Source: an uncultured Bacteroidales bacterium (GTDB taxonomy: Bacteria; Bacteroidota; Bacteroidia; Bacteroidales; UBA932). Taken from it: a stretch of DNA of 64,000 nt. Numbering within the stretch: the stretch's first letter is position 1; the number at the start of each line of letters is the position of its first letter. The notes under the pieces are model-generated. The model made no database searches. It was not told the DNA's origin and saw only the letters and a program-made list of their open reading frames with translations. A program made the position numbers and the translations under genes. The stretch covers positions 1-64,000 of the forward strand of contig CAKUYQ010000013.1 of the NCBI GenBank assembly GCA_934717185.1. Reading direction: 5' to 3'. Positions 25,578 through 34,130 of the stretch are shown piece after piece.

Positions 25578-27731
25578 TTACTCCTCCTTCTCACTTGCCT
25601 CGTAAGCCTTAAGCAGCTTCTCCTGAACATCTGCAGGTACCTGCTGGTAATCTGCAAAACTCATTGTAAATGTTGCTCTTCCGCTTGTAAGTGAACTTAG
25701 GGTTGTAGAATATTTATACAATTCTGCCAATGGAACTCTTGCTTTAAGCACCTCGAATCCCTTCTCACTGTTCATTCCCTCTATGATAGCCCTGCGGTTC
25801 TGAAGGTCAGACATAACATCACCCATGCAGTCCGACGGTACAAGGATCTCAACATTATAGATAGGTTCCATAATCTTTGGACCGGCCTTTTTGAATGCCT
25901 CTTTAAACGCATTTCTGGCAGCAAGCTTAAATGCCATTTCGTTTGAATCAACCGGGTGCATCTTACCATCATACACATATACTCTAATGTCTCGTGCGTA
26001 AGATCCTGTAAGAGGTCCCTCATTCATCTTCTCCATAATACCTTTAAGGATTGCAGGCATGAACCTGGCGTCGATCGCACCGCCAACTATACAGTTGTAG
26101 TATTCAAGTTTTCCGCCCCACTCCAGAGGGTACTCCTCTTTTCCTTTTATATTAAGAACATAATCCTGTCCGTCTGCTTTAAACTTGTTGTTCTGAGGTG
26201 CTCCATCTGTGTATGGCTCAATGATAATATGAACTTCACCAAACTGACCTGCTCCGCCGGACTGTTTCTTGTGTCTGTAATCTGCTCTTGCAACCTTTGT
26301 GATGGTCTCACGATATGGGATTCTTGGAGCAAACAGATCTATATCCAATTTATGTATATTGTTTATCTGCCACTTAAGAATATTTATATGATGCTCTCCC
26401 TGTCCGCTCAAGATTGTCTGTTTAAGCTCTTTTGAATACTCCACAATAATTGTAGGATCCTCTGCGCTTGCCCTGTTAAGAATTTCGCCAAGTTTTTCGT
26501 CATCCTTCTCCTCCTTAGCCTTGATAGCCGTACGGAATTTGGGAGCAGGGAACTGTGTAGGGGCAAACTCCCAGTCACAACCGGCAGCATCAAGTGTCTG
26601 GTTTGTCTTAACGCTCTTTAGTTTTACGGTACATGCTATATCGCCTGCACAAACCTCTGAGATCTTCTCCCTCTTCTTACCTGCAGAAGCATATATAATT
26701 GAGATACGCTCCTTGTTGCCGTTAACAGGGTTCACAAGATCCATTCCCTCTGTGAGTTTGCCGGACATAACCTTAAAGTATGTTACCTCACCAAGGTGCT
26801 GCTCCATTCCTGTCTTGTAAACAAACAACGAAGTAGGACCATTTGAATCCACCTTTACCTCCGTACCGTCCACAAGTTTGTTAGGACAAAGATCCGGGCT
26901 TGGGCATGTATTGATTGTAAACTCCATCAGCCTCTTTACACCAATATCTTTCTTTGCAGAGAGACAGAATACAGGCATTATATCCCCCTTTCTCATTCCT
27001 ATCTTAAGACCTGCCCTAATCTCATCCTCTGTAAGTTTTCCCTTGTCAAAAAATGCCTCCATAAGGGTCTCGTCATTCTCTGCAGACATCTCTACCAACT
27101 GCTGGTGCAACTCTGCCGCCTCATCTGCATACTCAGCCGGAATATCTGCCTCCAATCGTGTACCATTCTCATCTGTAAATGTATACAGTTTCATCTTAAG
27201 CACATCCACAAATTGGTTGAAGTTTGCGCCGGCATTAACAGGGAACTGAACAAGAACTATCTTGTTGCCAAATGACTGCCTGAGCGAATCTATTGTTGCA
27301 TGCCAATCCGCCTTCTCCGAATCCAACTGGTTTACACCAATTATAAGCGGCTTGTTGTGTTTTTGTGCATGTCTTGCAAATATCTCTGTTCCAACCTCAA
27401 CGCCCTGAGTTGCGTTAACTATAAGGACACCGTTCTCAGCCACAGAAAAAGCAGAATAGACACCCCCCACAAAATCGTCAGACCCCGGAGTATCTATAAT
27501 ATTGAATTTTGTATCCTTAAATTCTGTATATAATAAAGTAGAAAAAATAGAGCGCTGATATATCTGCTCAATCTCTGTATTATCACTTATTGTATTCTTT
27601 GCCTCAACAGAACCTCTTCTGTCTATGATTTTTCCTTCAAACATCATTGTTTCGGCAAGAGTGGTTTTTCCGGATTTAGAGCTTCCCAAGAGGACTATAT
27701 TCCTCACATTCTGGGTGTTGTAAGTTTTCAT
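25578..27731 (-). CDS. divergent elongation factor G paralogue
   Basis: A 717-residue EF-G-type GTPase with domains in the usual order: G domain (1-270), domain II, and domains III-V (PYRETITK, then QFGEVHIIIEPY and the C-terminal RGRA-like TSGRATFTMSFADYQQVP). The G domain departs from canonical EF-G: G1 is GSSKSGKTT instead of AHIDAGKTT, the switch RGITI is absent, G3 is DTPGSDD and G4 is NQLD instead of NKxD. It is therefore an accessory EF-G2-like paralogue rather than the main translocase. A role in ribosome recycling or starvation translation is possible. Confidence 0.9.
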   Translation of the reverse strand: MKTYNTQNVRNIVLLGSSKSGKTTLAETMMFEGKIIDRRGSVEAKNTISDNTEIEQIYQRSIFSTLLYTEFKDTKFNIIDTPGSDDFVGGVYSAFSVAENGVLIVNATQGVEVGTEIFARHAQKHNKPLIIGVNQLDSEKADWHATIDSLRQSFGNKIVLVQFPVNAGANFNQFVDVLKMKLYTFTDENGTRLEADIPAEYADEAAELHQQLVEMSAENDETLMEAFFDKGKLTEDEIRAGLKIGMRKGDIMPVFCLSAKKDIGVKRLMEFTINTCPSPDLCPNKLVDGTEVKVDSNGPTSLFVYKTGMEQHLGEVTYFKVMSGKLTEGMDLVNPVNGNKERISIIYASAGKKREKISEVCAGDIACTVKLKSVKTNQTLDAAGCDWEFAPTQFPAPKFRTAIKAKEEKDDEKLGEILNRASAEDPTIIVEYSKELKQTILSGQGEHHINILKWQINNIHKLDIDLFAPRIPYRETITKVARADYRHKKQSGGAGQFGEVHIIIEPYTDGAPQNNKFKADGQDYVLNIKGKEEYPLEWGGKLEYYNCIVGGAIDARFMPAILKGIMEKMNEGPLTGSYARDIRVYVYDGKMHPVDSNEMAFKLAARNAFKEAFKKAGPKIMEPIYNVEILVPSDCMGDVMSDLQNRRAIIEGMNSEKGFEVLKARVPLAELYKYSTTLSSLTSGRATFTMSFADYQQVPADVQEKLLKAYEASEKEE

Positions 27732-27822
27732 ATCTTTTTTACTGTTATTTAGTTTATATACTGTAATAAAATTTTAATTTCTGCTATACTCCGCCTCTGT
27801 TTTAGGCAAACGGGCAGATTTT

Positions 27823-27840
27823 CAAAATTAAGCAAAAATA
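27823..27840 (-). promoter_or_regulatory. two overlapping -7 candidates for the EF-G paralogue
   Basis: On the minus strand TATTTTTG (27833-27840) and TAATTTTG (27823-27830) both match TAnnTTTG exactly, about 100 nt before the start. They would give a leader of roughly 80-95 nt. Confidence 0.4.
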
Positions 27841-27901
27841 TTTGGAAAATCAATATTTTTACCAGTATAAATTGCGTTATTGTGAAAAACAATTTTGCAG
27901 A

Positions 27902-28537
27902 CTAAAACAGTTCCGGCTCTAAATAGCTCTTTTTTAACAAAGTAAATGAGACCCTGTGATACGGGCTTATTCCAAACTCGGCTATGGCTTTCCTGTGAGC
28001 CTTGGTAGGATACCCTTTGTTCTTTTCCCAGTTGTAGTTTGGGTACTCCTCTGCCAGCTTTGTCATATATTCATCTCTATGGGTTTTGGCTAATACAGAG
28101 GCTGCGGCAATGGAGGTGTATTTAGAATCCCCCTTTACTATACAATGATATGGTATTCTTCTTCCCGACAAAGATCTATATTCCCTGAATTTGTTGCCAT
28201 CTACAATTATATGCTCAGGCTCAACCGCAAGTTTGTCCAAAGCACGCTGCATTGCCGTTATGGATGCCTGCAGGATATTTATCTTGTCTATCTCCTGCGC
28301 ATCAACAAAACAGACAGCCCATGCAAGTGCATTCTCCTCTATATAAGGTCTCAGCAGCTCTCTGTTATGCTCAGATAGTTGTTTTGAATCGTTTAAAAGA
28401 GGATGATAAAACCCTTGTGGCAAGATTACGGCAGCAGCAACAACAGGGCCTGCAAGGCACCCTCTTCCGGCCTCGTCACATCCCGCCTCTGTTTTGTGAG
28501 GAAGCATATAATCAAGTAAACTTGTAACCTGTTTCAT
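27902..28537 (-). CDS. rnhB: ribonuclease HII
   Basis: A 211-residue RNase HII that removes ribonucleotides from DNA and cleaves RNA-DNA hybrids. The catalytic motif DEAGRG places Asp21 and Glu22 first, followed by LAGPVVAAAVILP; other conserved acidic residues are in IIVDGNKF and in KTHRDEYM. The length is normal. It has its own -7 box at 28543-28550. A TTGTCGGGAAG copy (28163, minus strand) encodes LSGR. Confidence 0.96.
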   Translation of the reverse strand: MKQVTSLLDYMLPHKTEAGCDEAGRGCLAGPVVAAAVILPQGFYHPLLNDSKQLSEHNRELLRPYIEENALAWAVCFVDAQEIDKINILQASITAMQRALDKLAVEPEHIIVDGNKFREYRSLSGRRIPYHCIVKGDSKYTSIAAASVLAKTHRDEYMTKLAEEYPNYNWEKNKGYPTKAHRKAIAEFGISPYHRVSFTLLKKSYLEPELF

Positions 28538-28542
28538 GACCG

Positions 28543-28550
28543 CAAATTTA
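28543..28550 (-). promoter_or_regulatory. -7 box of rnhB
   Basis: Read on the minus strand, TAAATTTG matches TAnnTTTG exactly and lies 5 nt before the annotated ATG. The transcript would be nearly leaderless, so this may be chance or the transcript may start at the ATG. Confidence 0.3.
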
Positions 28551-28559
28551 CCTTATTTT

Positions 28560-28606
28560 CTATACACTATAAACTCTCAACTATAATCTTAATTAAGGCC
28601 AACGCT
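28560..28606. repeat. mosaic intergenic repeat, copy R1
   Basis: TATACACTATAAACTCTCAA with CTATAA, TTAATTAAG and GCCAACGCTA. The same modules, in other orders or orientations, are at 38291-38352, 43715-43932 and 47363-47640. They are noncoding and next to gene ends. Confidence 0.6.
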
Positions 28607-28982
28607 ACTTGCCTGACTTGGTGTACTGGTTAAGAAGTTCTGTTTGAATGTTAATCTTTGCGGTAAGATCATCTACCAATGCCCTCAGCCTTATGTTCTC
28701 GCTGACAAGAGCATCCATCCTCGATTTAATATCGTACAACTGCTCTTCGCCACTGTCTGACAAAAGATAATCCGGAGAGACATCCAACAGAGATGCAATC
28801 TGTTCAACATGCTGGTTGACAAGCCTTGTTGGACCGGTTTCCAATTTCCTGTAAGAGTTGAGCGATATTTTAAGGGACTGTGCCATCTTCTCTTGCGAAA
28901 GCTTTTTACCTCTCCGCAAGTAAGATATTCTCTCCTTTATTTTGGCATCTTTTCCCATAGTTGGCTGCAACAGTTTTATCAA
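28605..28982 (-). CDS. XRE-type helix-turn-helix regulator
   Basis: A 125-residue small DNA-binding protein. Residues of about 14-70 form a Cro/CI-type helix-turn-helix (ISYLRRGKKLSQEKMAQSLKI, then SLNSYRKLETG), and the C-terminal 45 residues (LYDIKSRMDALVSENIRLRALVDDLTAKI) form a leucine-zipper-like coiled coil for dimerisation. No toxin or phage gene is adjacent, so its targets are unknown. It sits between glycerate kinase and rnhB on the same strand. Confidence 0.85.
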   Translation of the reverse strand: MIKLLQPTMGKDAKIKERISYLRRGKKLSQEKMAQSLKISLNSYRKLETGPTRLVNQHVEQIASLLDVSPDYLLSDSGEEQLYDIKSRMDALVSENIRLRALVDDLTAKINIQTELLNQYTKSGK

Positions 28983-29036
28983 TTACAAAGTAAATGGATA
29001 ACAATCTTGTTTATAGCCAACTTATATATTGTATTA

Positions 29037-30212
29037 TTACACCTTTAAGTTGCTATTTTCATCCCAAAAGATGTTATATGCCAGACTCTTTATATATTTA
29101 TGCGCATTAGCAACCGAGTCTTGTCTGTCTTTTGACACAGATTCCAAAGAATAGATCTTGGTATTGTAAGGTGGGGTCAATTTTGAAATGCCGCAAAACA
29201 GATATAACAGCTTATTGTATTTTCTGCATACATCAAATACGGTACCAACAACCTTGCCGTTAAAGCTCTGCCTGTCTAAACAGCCCTCGCCGGTAAGTAC
29301 AATATCCGCCTGTCTGACCATCTCATCCAAATGATTAAGCTCGGCAAAAAAGATACTTCCCTTAACAAGCTCCGCCCCAAGCAGTGCATGCAGGGCATAG
29401 CCTACCCCGCCGGCCGCTCCGGCTCCGGCAAATGAACATCCGCAATCATGGTATGATGCTGTGAGCTTGGCAAAGTTCTCCATCCCCTGTTCCAACGCTT
29501 CTTGGGCAGTTTTGTCTGCCCCTTTCTGTGGAGAGTATATATATGTGGCTCCGCTATGGCCAAGCAGCGGATTGTCTACATCGCAGATTACTTTAAACTT
29601 AACCTGCGTTTTGTCTAAGAACTCATGTATGGCAGACAGATTAACAGATTCTATATCTTGCAAATCTGCTCCGGCTATAAGGTGTGATTCATGCTCTGCA
29701 TCTCGCTCTGTATCTATGTTTTTTTTGTATATAGTTGTCATGCCAAGAGCCTGCAACATACCTGCACCGCAATCGTTGGTGGCGCTACCTCCTATCGATA
29801 ACCATATATTTGTCGCTCCGTGCCTGCATGCATCCTTTATTGCCTCGCCTAATCCGTATGTTGAGGTATAAAGTGGGTTACGCTCCTCTGTTTTAAGTAG
29901 TTCGAGGCCGCTTATTGTAGCCATCTCAATAAATGCTTTGGTACCGTTCAACAGATATTCTGCAACTATCACTCTCCCCAACGGGTCGTGTACTCTGCAC
30001 TGTGTTCTTTTTCCGCCAAATTGTTGTTCAACTACATCCAAGCTGCCGTCTCCGCCGTCTGCCATAGGCAGTAACTCTATATTTAAAGGGGATTTGTCGG
30101 GAAGCGTATACATATTATTATACGTCTCTCTAATTCCTTCTGCCATTGCCGTGGCAGCTTCATACGCAGTGAGACTGCCTTTAAATTTATCTGGTGCAAT
30201 TAAGATATTCAT
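29037..30212 (-). CDS. glycerate kinase
   Basis: A 391-residue GarK/GlxK-type kinase that phosphorylates D-glycerate, feeding glycolysis. It has the N-terminal IAPDKFKGSLTAYEAA segment, the glycine-rich DGGDGSLDV and SIGGSATNDCGAGMLQALG, and the later GAGAAGGVGYAL and LTGEGCLDRQSFNGK motifs of the family. It is divergent from the S46 peptidase gene with a promoter-sized gap of 56 bp. It carries a TTGTCGGGAAG copy at 30094 that reads LPDK. Confidence 0.94.
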   Translation of the reverse strand: MNILIAPDKFKGSLTAYEAATAMAEGIRETYNNMYTLPDKSPLNIELLPMADGGDGSLDVVEQQFGGKRTQCRVHDPLGRVIVAEYLLNGTKAFIEMATISGLELLKTEERNPLYTSTYGLGEAIKDACRHGATNIWLSIGGSATNDCGAGMLQALGMTTIYKKNIDTERDAEHESHLIAGADLQDIESVNLSAIHEFLDKTQVKFKVICDVDNPLLGHSGATYIYSPQKGADKTAQEALEQGMENFAKLTASYHDCGCSFAGAGAAGGVGYALHALLGAELVKGSIFFAELNHLDEMVRQADIVLTGEGCLDRQSFNGKVVGTVFDVCRKYNKLLYLFCGISKLTPPYNTKIYSLESVSKDRQDSVANAHKYIKSLAYNIFWDENSNLKV

Positions 30213-30220
30213 TATATTTG
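30213..30220 (+). promoter_or_regulatory. -7 box of the S46 peptidase gene
   Basis: TATATTTG matches TAnnTTTG exactly, 48 nt before the peptidase ATG and immediately next to the divergent glycerate kinase start. Confidence 0.5.
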
Positions 30221-30232
30221 TACTTTTGAGGT

Positions 30233-30240
30233 CAAATTTA
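30233..30240 (-). promoter_or_regulatory. -7 box of glycerate kinase
   Basis: Read on the minus strand, TAAATTTG matches TAnnTTTG exactly, 20 nt before the kinase start. It lies 12 bp from the opposing box at 30213-30220, so the two promoters must overlap. Confidence 0.45.
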
Positions 30241-30268
30241 CCGATAAACTTTTTAAAACATATACTAC

Positions 30269-32353
30269 ATGAAGAAATTAGCTCTATTTCTGGCTGGTGC
30301 GCTCATGTTTGCGCAGGTGCCTTTAAAGGCTGACGAGGGTATGTGGCTGTTGCCGCTGCTTCAGAAACTTAACATAAACAAGATGCAGGATCTTGGGTTA
30401 AAGTTGTCGGCCGAGGATATTTATAATTTTAACAACTCATCTCTTAAAGATGCCATTGTGCAGTTTGGCGGCGGTTGTACCGGAGAGATTGTTTCAGACA
30501 AAGGTCTGTTGTTTACAAATCACCACTGCGGATACAGCTCTATTCAGGCGCTAAGCTCTGTTGAGCATGACTACCTTAACGATGGTTATTGGGCAATGAA
30601 CCTGTCTGAGGAGCTTCCTGTAAATGGGCTTTCTGTTACATTCATAGATAGATTTACAGATGTTACTGCTCAAGTTGAGAAGGCTTTGGCAAAGGCCAAG
30701 ACAGATGCCGACAAGGAGAAGGCGTTTATGGCTCTTAAGAATAAGTTGGAGAAGGAGGCTGTTGCCGCAGATCCTACACTTAACGCTATCGTTACAAGCT
30801 TTTATGCCGGTAACCAGTACTACCTTATAACATCAAGGACATTTAAGGATATAAGATTTGTTGGTGCACCGCCTTCATCTATAGGAAAGTTTGGAGGTGA
30901 TACAGATAACTGGATGTGGCCAAGGCACACAGGTGATTTCTCTGTATTCAGGGTTTACGCAGACAAGAACAACAATCCTGCTACCTATTCAAAGGATAAT
31001 GTTCCATATACACCTAAGAGGTCTCTTACAATATCTTTAAAGGGTGTTAAAGAGAATGATTATGCCATGATTATGGGCTTCCCTGGCAGAACAACCCGTT
31101 TTATGACATCTTACGAGGCAGATGAAACTCAGCACACAATCAACCCTGTTGCGATTAAAGTAAGAACCATAAAGCAGCAGATATGGAGAGAGGATATGTT
31201 GGATGATCCTAAGGTTAATATTCAGTATGCCAGTAAGTTTTCTGGCTCTTCCAACGGATGGAAGAAATGGATGGGTATGGACGAGACCTTTAACAAACTT
31301 AAGGTTATAGAGAGAAGGGCTGCAGAGGAGACTAAATTTATGGAGTGGGTTAACAAAGATCCAAAGAGGGTAGAGAAATACGGCAAAGCGTTAGAGACCA
31401 TAAAGGAGGTTATTGCAAAAAGAAAGGAGGCTACTTATACACATCGTTATATGTATGAGGCTCCATACTCAATTGAATTGGTAAGAGCTACCTCTGCCCG
31501 CTATGCCGGAGACAGAAAGGATGCTTTCTACAAAGATTACTCTGTTGGCACAGACAAGAAATTGGCGGCAGCAATGCTTAAAGTATTCAAAGAAAATGTA
31601 GCTCCGGAATATCTGTTGGATGTATATTCAACCATAGATACCCGGTTTGGCGGTAGCATAGACAAATATGTAGATTGGCTATACAGCACATCTGTGTACA
31701 CAAGTGCAGAGAAGCTCACACAGGCCGAAAAAGATAACGTAGATCTTTCCAAAGACCCGGCAAATCTTTTGAGAAAGGATATTCTTAACCTGCAATCTAA
31801 ACTTGTTCCATTCATTGAGGCAGGCGAGAAGGAGTTTGAGGAGGCAAGAAAAGCATACGTTGCAGGAGTTATGGAGATGGGCGGAGACAAGCCTATGTAC
31901 CCCGATGCAAACTTTACTTTAAGATTAACATACGGCAGCGTATTGCCATATTCGCCTAAAGATGCCGTTGTATATAACTACTACACCACTTTAGATGGTG
32001 TTATGGAGAAGGAGGATCCAACCAACTTTGAATTTGTGGTTCCTGCAAAGTTAAAGGAGCTTTGGAAAAACAAAGATTTTGGAAGGTATGCGATGCCAAA
32101 CGGCAAACTCCCTGTTGCATTCCTCTCTAACAACGATATTACCGGCGGTAATTCCGGAAGCCCTGTCCTTAATGACAAAGGGGAGCTTCTTGGACTTGCA
32201 TTCGACGGCAACTGGGAGGCAATGAGCGGCGACGTTATCTTTGAACCTGAACTTCAGAGATGTATAAACGTTGATGTAAGATATGTACTGTTCATTATAG
32301 ATAAGTTTGGCGGAGCCGGTTATCTGCTTGATGAGATGAAGTTAGCTGAATAA
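30269..32353 (+). CDS. S46 family dipeptidyl-peptidase (DPP7/DPP11 type)
   Basis: A 694-residue periplasmic serine peptidase that removes dipeptides from oligopeptide N-termini. It has a signal peptide (ends near PLKA), the catalytic His in TNHHCGYSS (His86 or its neighbour) and the catalytic Ser at about residue 629 in TGGNSGSPV; a conserved FDGNWEAMSGD follows. The length fits the family. I cannot decide between DPP7 and DPP11 specificity from memory of the single specificity residue. Such enzymes serve peptide-fermenting Bacteroidales. Its stop codon overlaps the Mrp start as TAATG. Confidence 0.94.
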   Translation: MKKLALFLAGALMFAQVPLKADEGMWLLPLLQKLNINKMQDLGLKLSAEDIYNFNNSSLKDAIVQFGGGCTGEIVSDKGLLFTNHHCGYSSIQALSSVEHDYLNDGYWAMNLSEELPVNGLSVTFIDRFTDVTAQVEKALAKAKTDADKEKAFMALKNKLEKEAVAADPTLNAIVTSFYAGNQYYLITSRTFKDIRFVGAPPSSIGKFGGDTDNWMWPRHTGDFSVFRVYADKNNNPATYSKDNVPYTPKRSLTISLKGVKENDYAMIMGFPGRTTRFMTSYEADETQHTINPVAIKVRTIKQQIWREDMLDDPKVNIQYASKFSGSSNGWKKWMGMDETFNKLKVIERRAAEETKFMEWVNKDPKRVEKYGKALETIKEVIAKRKEATYTHRYMYEAPYSIELVRATSARYAGDRKDAFYKDYSVGTDKKLAAAMLKVFKENVAPEYLLDVYSTIDTRFGGSIDKYVDWLYSTSVYTSAEKLTQAEKDNVDLSKDPANLLRKDILNLQSKLVPFIEAGEKEFEEARKAYVAGVMEMGGDKPMYPDANFTLRLTYGSVLPYSPKDAVVYNYYTTLDGVMEKEDPTNFEFVVPAKLKELWKNKDFGRYAMPNGKLPVAFLSNNDITGGNSGSPVLNDKGELLGLAFDGNWEAMSGDVIFEPELQRCINVDVRYVLFIIDKFGGAGYLLDEMKLAE

Positions 32354-33483
32354 TGAAAGATATTTTAGATATTCTTAAAACTGTGATCCACCCCGCTTAC
32401 GACAAGAGCGTGGTGGATCTTGGGCTTATAGAGGATGCCAAAATCGAGACCTCTTCAGACGGAAAGGTTGAAAAGGTAAAGCTCAAACTTGTGTTTAAAG
32501 CTCCCGATGCCCTTAGTGGAGAGATTAAGAGGGCTTGTGAGGCGGCATTGCAAAAGGTTTACACGGGAGCCAAAATAAGCATAATGGAACTTGTGCGCGA
32601 AAAGGCTGCAAAGAATGGTACCAATATAAACGACCTTACCAAGGATGATCTTGGCGGGATTGGCAAAATTATAGCTGTTGCCTCCGGCAAGGGGGGTGTT
32701 GGAAAATCTACGGTATCTGTGAATCTTGCCATAACTCTCGCAAAGATGGGTTATAAGGTTGGTCTTGCAGATGCAGATGTTTACGGCCCGTCCATCCCAA
32801 AGATGACTCATACAGAGGGGGAGATTCCCAATGTTGAGTTCATCTACGAAGATGGCTACACAGATGATGGTACAGCGGAAAGCCTTACCCAACAGGGTGT
32901 TGCAAATCGTCATGGCAAATGTGTAAAACAACTCATTGTTCCAATTGAAAAATATGGGGTAAAATGGATGAGTATAGGTTACTTTGCCGCACCGGAGCAG
33001 GCTCTTATCTGGAGAGGCCCAATGGCATGCAATGCTTTAAAACAGATGATCTTGCAGGTTAAATGGGGAGAGCTGGACTTTCTGCTTATAGATCTGCCGC
33101 CCGGAACAGGTGATATCCATATTACATTAGTACACGATATTCCACTTACAGGTGCTGTTATAGTTACCACACCACAGGATGTTGCGCTTGCAGATGTAGA
33201 GAAGGGTATAAACATGTACCGTAACAAAGATGTGAACAAACCTATCCTTGGGCTTGTTGAGAATATGTCTTGGTTTACACCTGCAGAGTTGCCAAACAAC
33301 AGATATTATATTTTTGGCAAGGATGGGGGAAAGAGAATGGCAGAGAAATATGGTGTTGAACTTCTTGGGCAAATTCCATTGGTACAGAGCATTAGAGAGA
33401 GCGGAGATGAGGGTGAGCCTGCCGCGCTTAAATATGAACCTGTCTACAATGCCTTTAAAGGTGTGGCAGAGAAATTAGTTTAG
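32353..33483 (+). CDS. Mrp/ApbC-type Fe-S cluster carrier ATPase
   Basis: A 376-residue protein. An N-terminal MIP18/DUF59-like domain (1-95) precedes the P-loop ATPase with the deviant Walker A ASGKGGVGKST (about 112-122) and LLIDLPPGTGD. It is involved in Fe-S cluster delivery. The C-terminal CxxC that binds the bridging cluster in many Mrp proteins is missing: the corresponding segment reads ENMSWFTPAELPNNRYYIFG. The start overlaps the previous stop by one base (TAATG), which suggests translational coupling with the S46 peptidase gene. Confidence 0.93.
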   Translation: MKDILDILKTVIHPAYDKSVVDLGLIEDAKIETSSDGKVEKVKLKLVFKAPDALSGEIKRACEAALQKVYTGAKISIMELVREKAAKNGTNINDLTKDDLGGIGKIIAVASGKGGVGKSTVSVNLAITLAKMGYKVGLADADVYGPSIPKMTHTEGEIPNVEFIYEDGYTDDGTAESLTQQGVANRHGKCVKQLIVPIEKYGVKWMSIGYFAAPEQALIWRGPMACNALKQMILQVKWGELDFLLIDLPPGTGDIHITLVHDIPLTGAVIVTTPQDVALADVEKGINMYRNKDVNKPILGLVENMSWFTPAELPNNRYYIFGKDGGKRMAEKYGVELLGQIPLVQSIRESGDEGEPAALKYEPVYNAFKGVAEKLV

Positions 33484-33490
33484 GTTTAGA

Positions 33491-34120
33491 ATGAGATCAA
33501 ACATGAAGCCGAACATGAAAAAATTTGATATGGCGAAAAAGATTTTTTCACAAAAACCGCTATCTCCGCAGGATGTAATCTTCAATGAGAAGAAATTGCT
33601 CAGAAAAAAGATAAAGACGCTTAAGGAGGAGATGAGTCTGCCTGAAAGGAATGCCATCTCTATGGTTACCCTTGCCAAATTGGAGGCAGAGCCGGAGTTC
33701 AAATATGCCCGCACCTTTTTAATCTATTTTTCGCTTCCCGACGAGGTTCAGACAGAGGCTTTTATAGATAAGTGGCATTCACTTGGTAAGAGGGTAGTGC
33801 TCCCTTTGGTGGTTGGGGATGATCTTGTTCTTAAGGAGTATGATCCCAAGAAGCTGCAGGAGGGGTATAAAGGGATTTATGAGCCTACGGAGGATTCTGT
33901 TACGGTTGAACCGTCTGAAATAGACCTTGCAATTATTCCCGGTGTCGCTTTTGACTATAAAGGTAACAGAATGGGGCGCGGAAAAGGGTTTTATGATAGG
34001 TTCCTGCCAAAACTCACCTGTCCTGTATGGGGCGTTGCTTTCCCCTTCCAGATGGTTAAGGAGATTCCGTGTGAGGAGTTTGATAAACCTGTAGATAAGG
34101 TGTTCTATATAAATGAGTAG
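33491..34120 (+). CDS. 5-formyltetrahydrofolate cyclo-ligase
   Basis: A 209-residue enzyme converting 5-formyl-THF to 5,10-methenyl-THF with ATP. The folate-binding signature DLAIIPGVAFDYKGNRMGRGKGFYDRFL is intact near the C-terminus, and the N-terminal basic KKLLRKKIKTLKEEM is the phosphate-binding start of the domain. About 25 residues precede the domain; the ATGs at 33503 or later are alternative starts. It lies 7 bp after mrp. Confidence 0.93.
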   Translation: MRSNMKPNMKKFDMAKKIFSQKPLSPQDVIFNEKKLLRKKIKTLKEEMSLPERNAISMVTLAKLEAEPEFKYARTFLIYFSLPDEVQTEAFIDKWHSLGKRVVLPLVVGDDLVLKEYDPKKLQEGYKGIYEPTEDSVTVEPSEIDLAIIPGVAFDYKGNRMGRGKGFYDRFLPKLTCPVWGVAFPFQMVKEIPCEEFDKPVDKVFYINE

Positions 34121-34130
34121 ATATCCCTTT

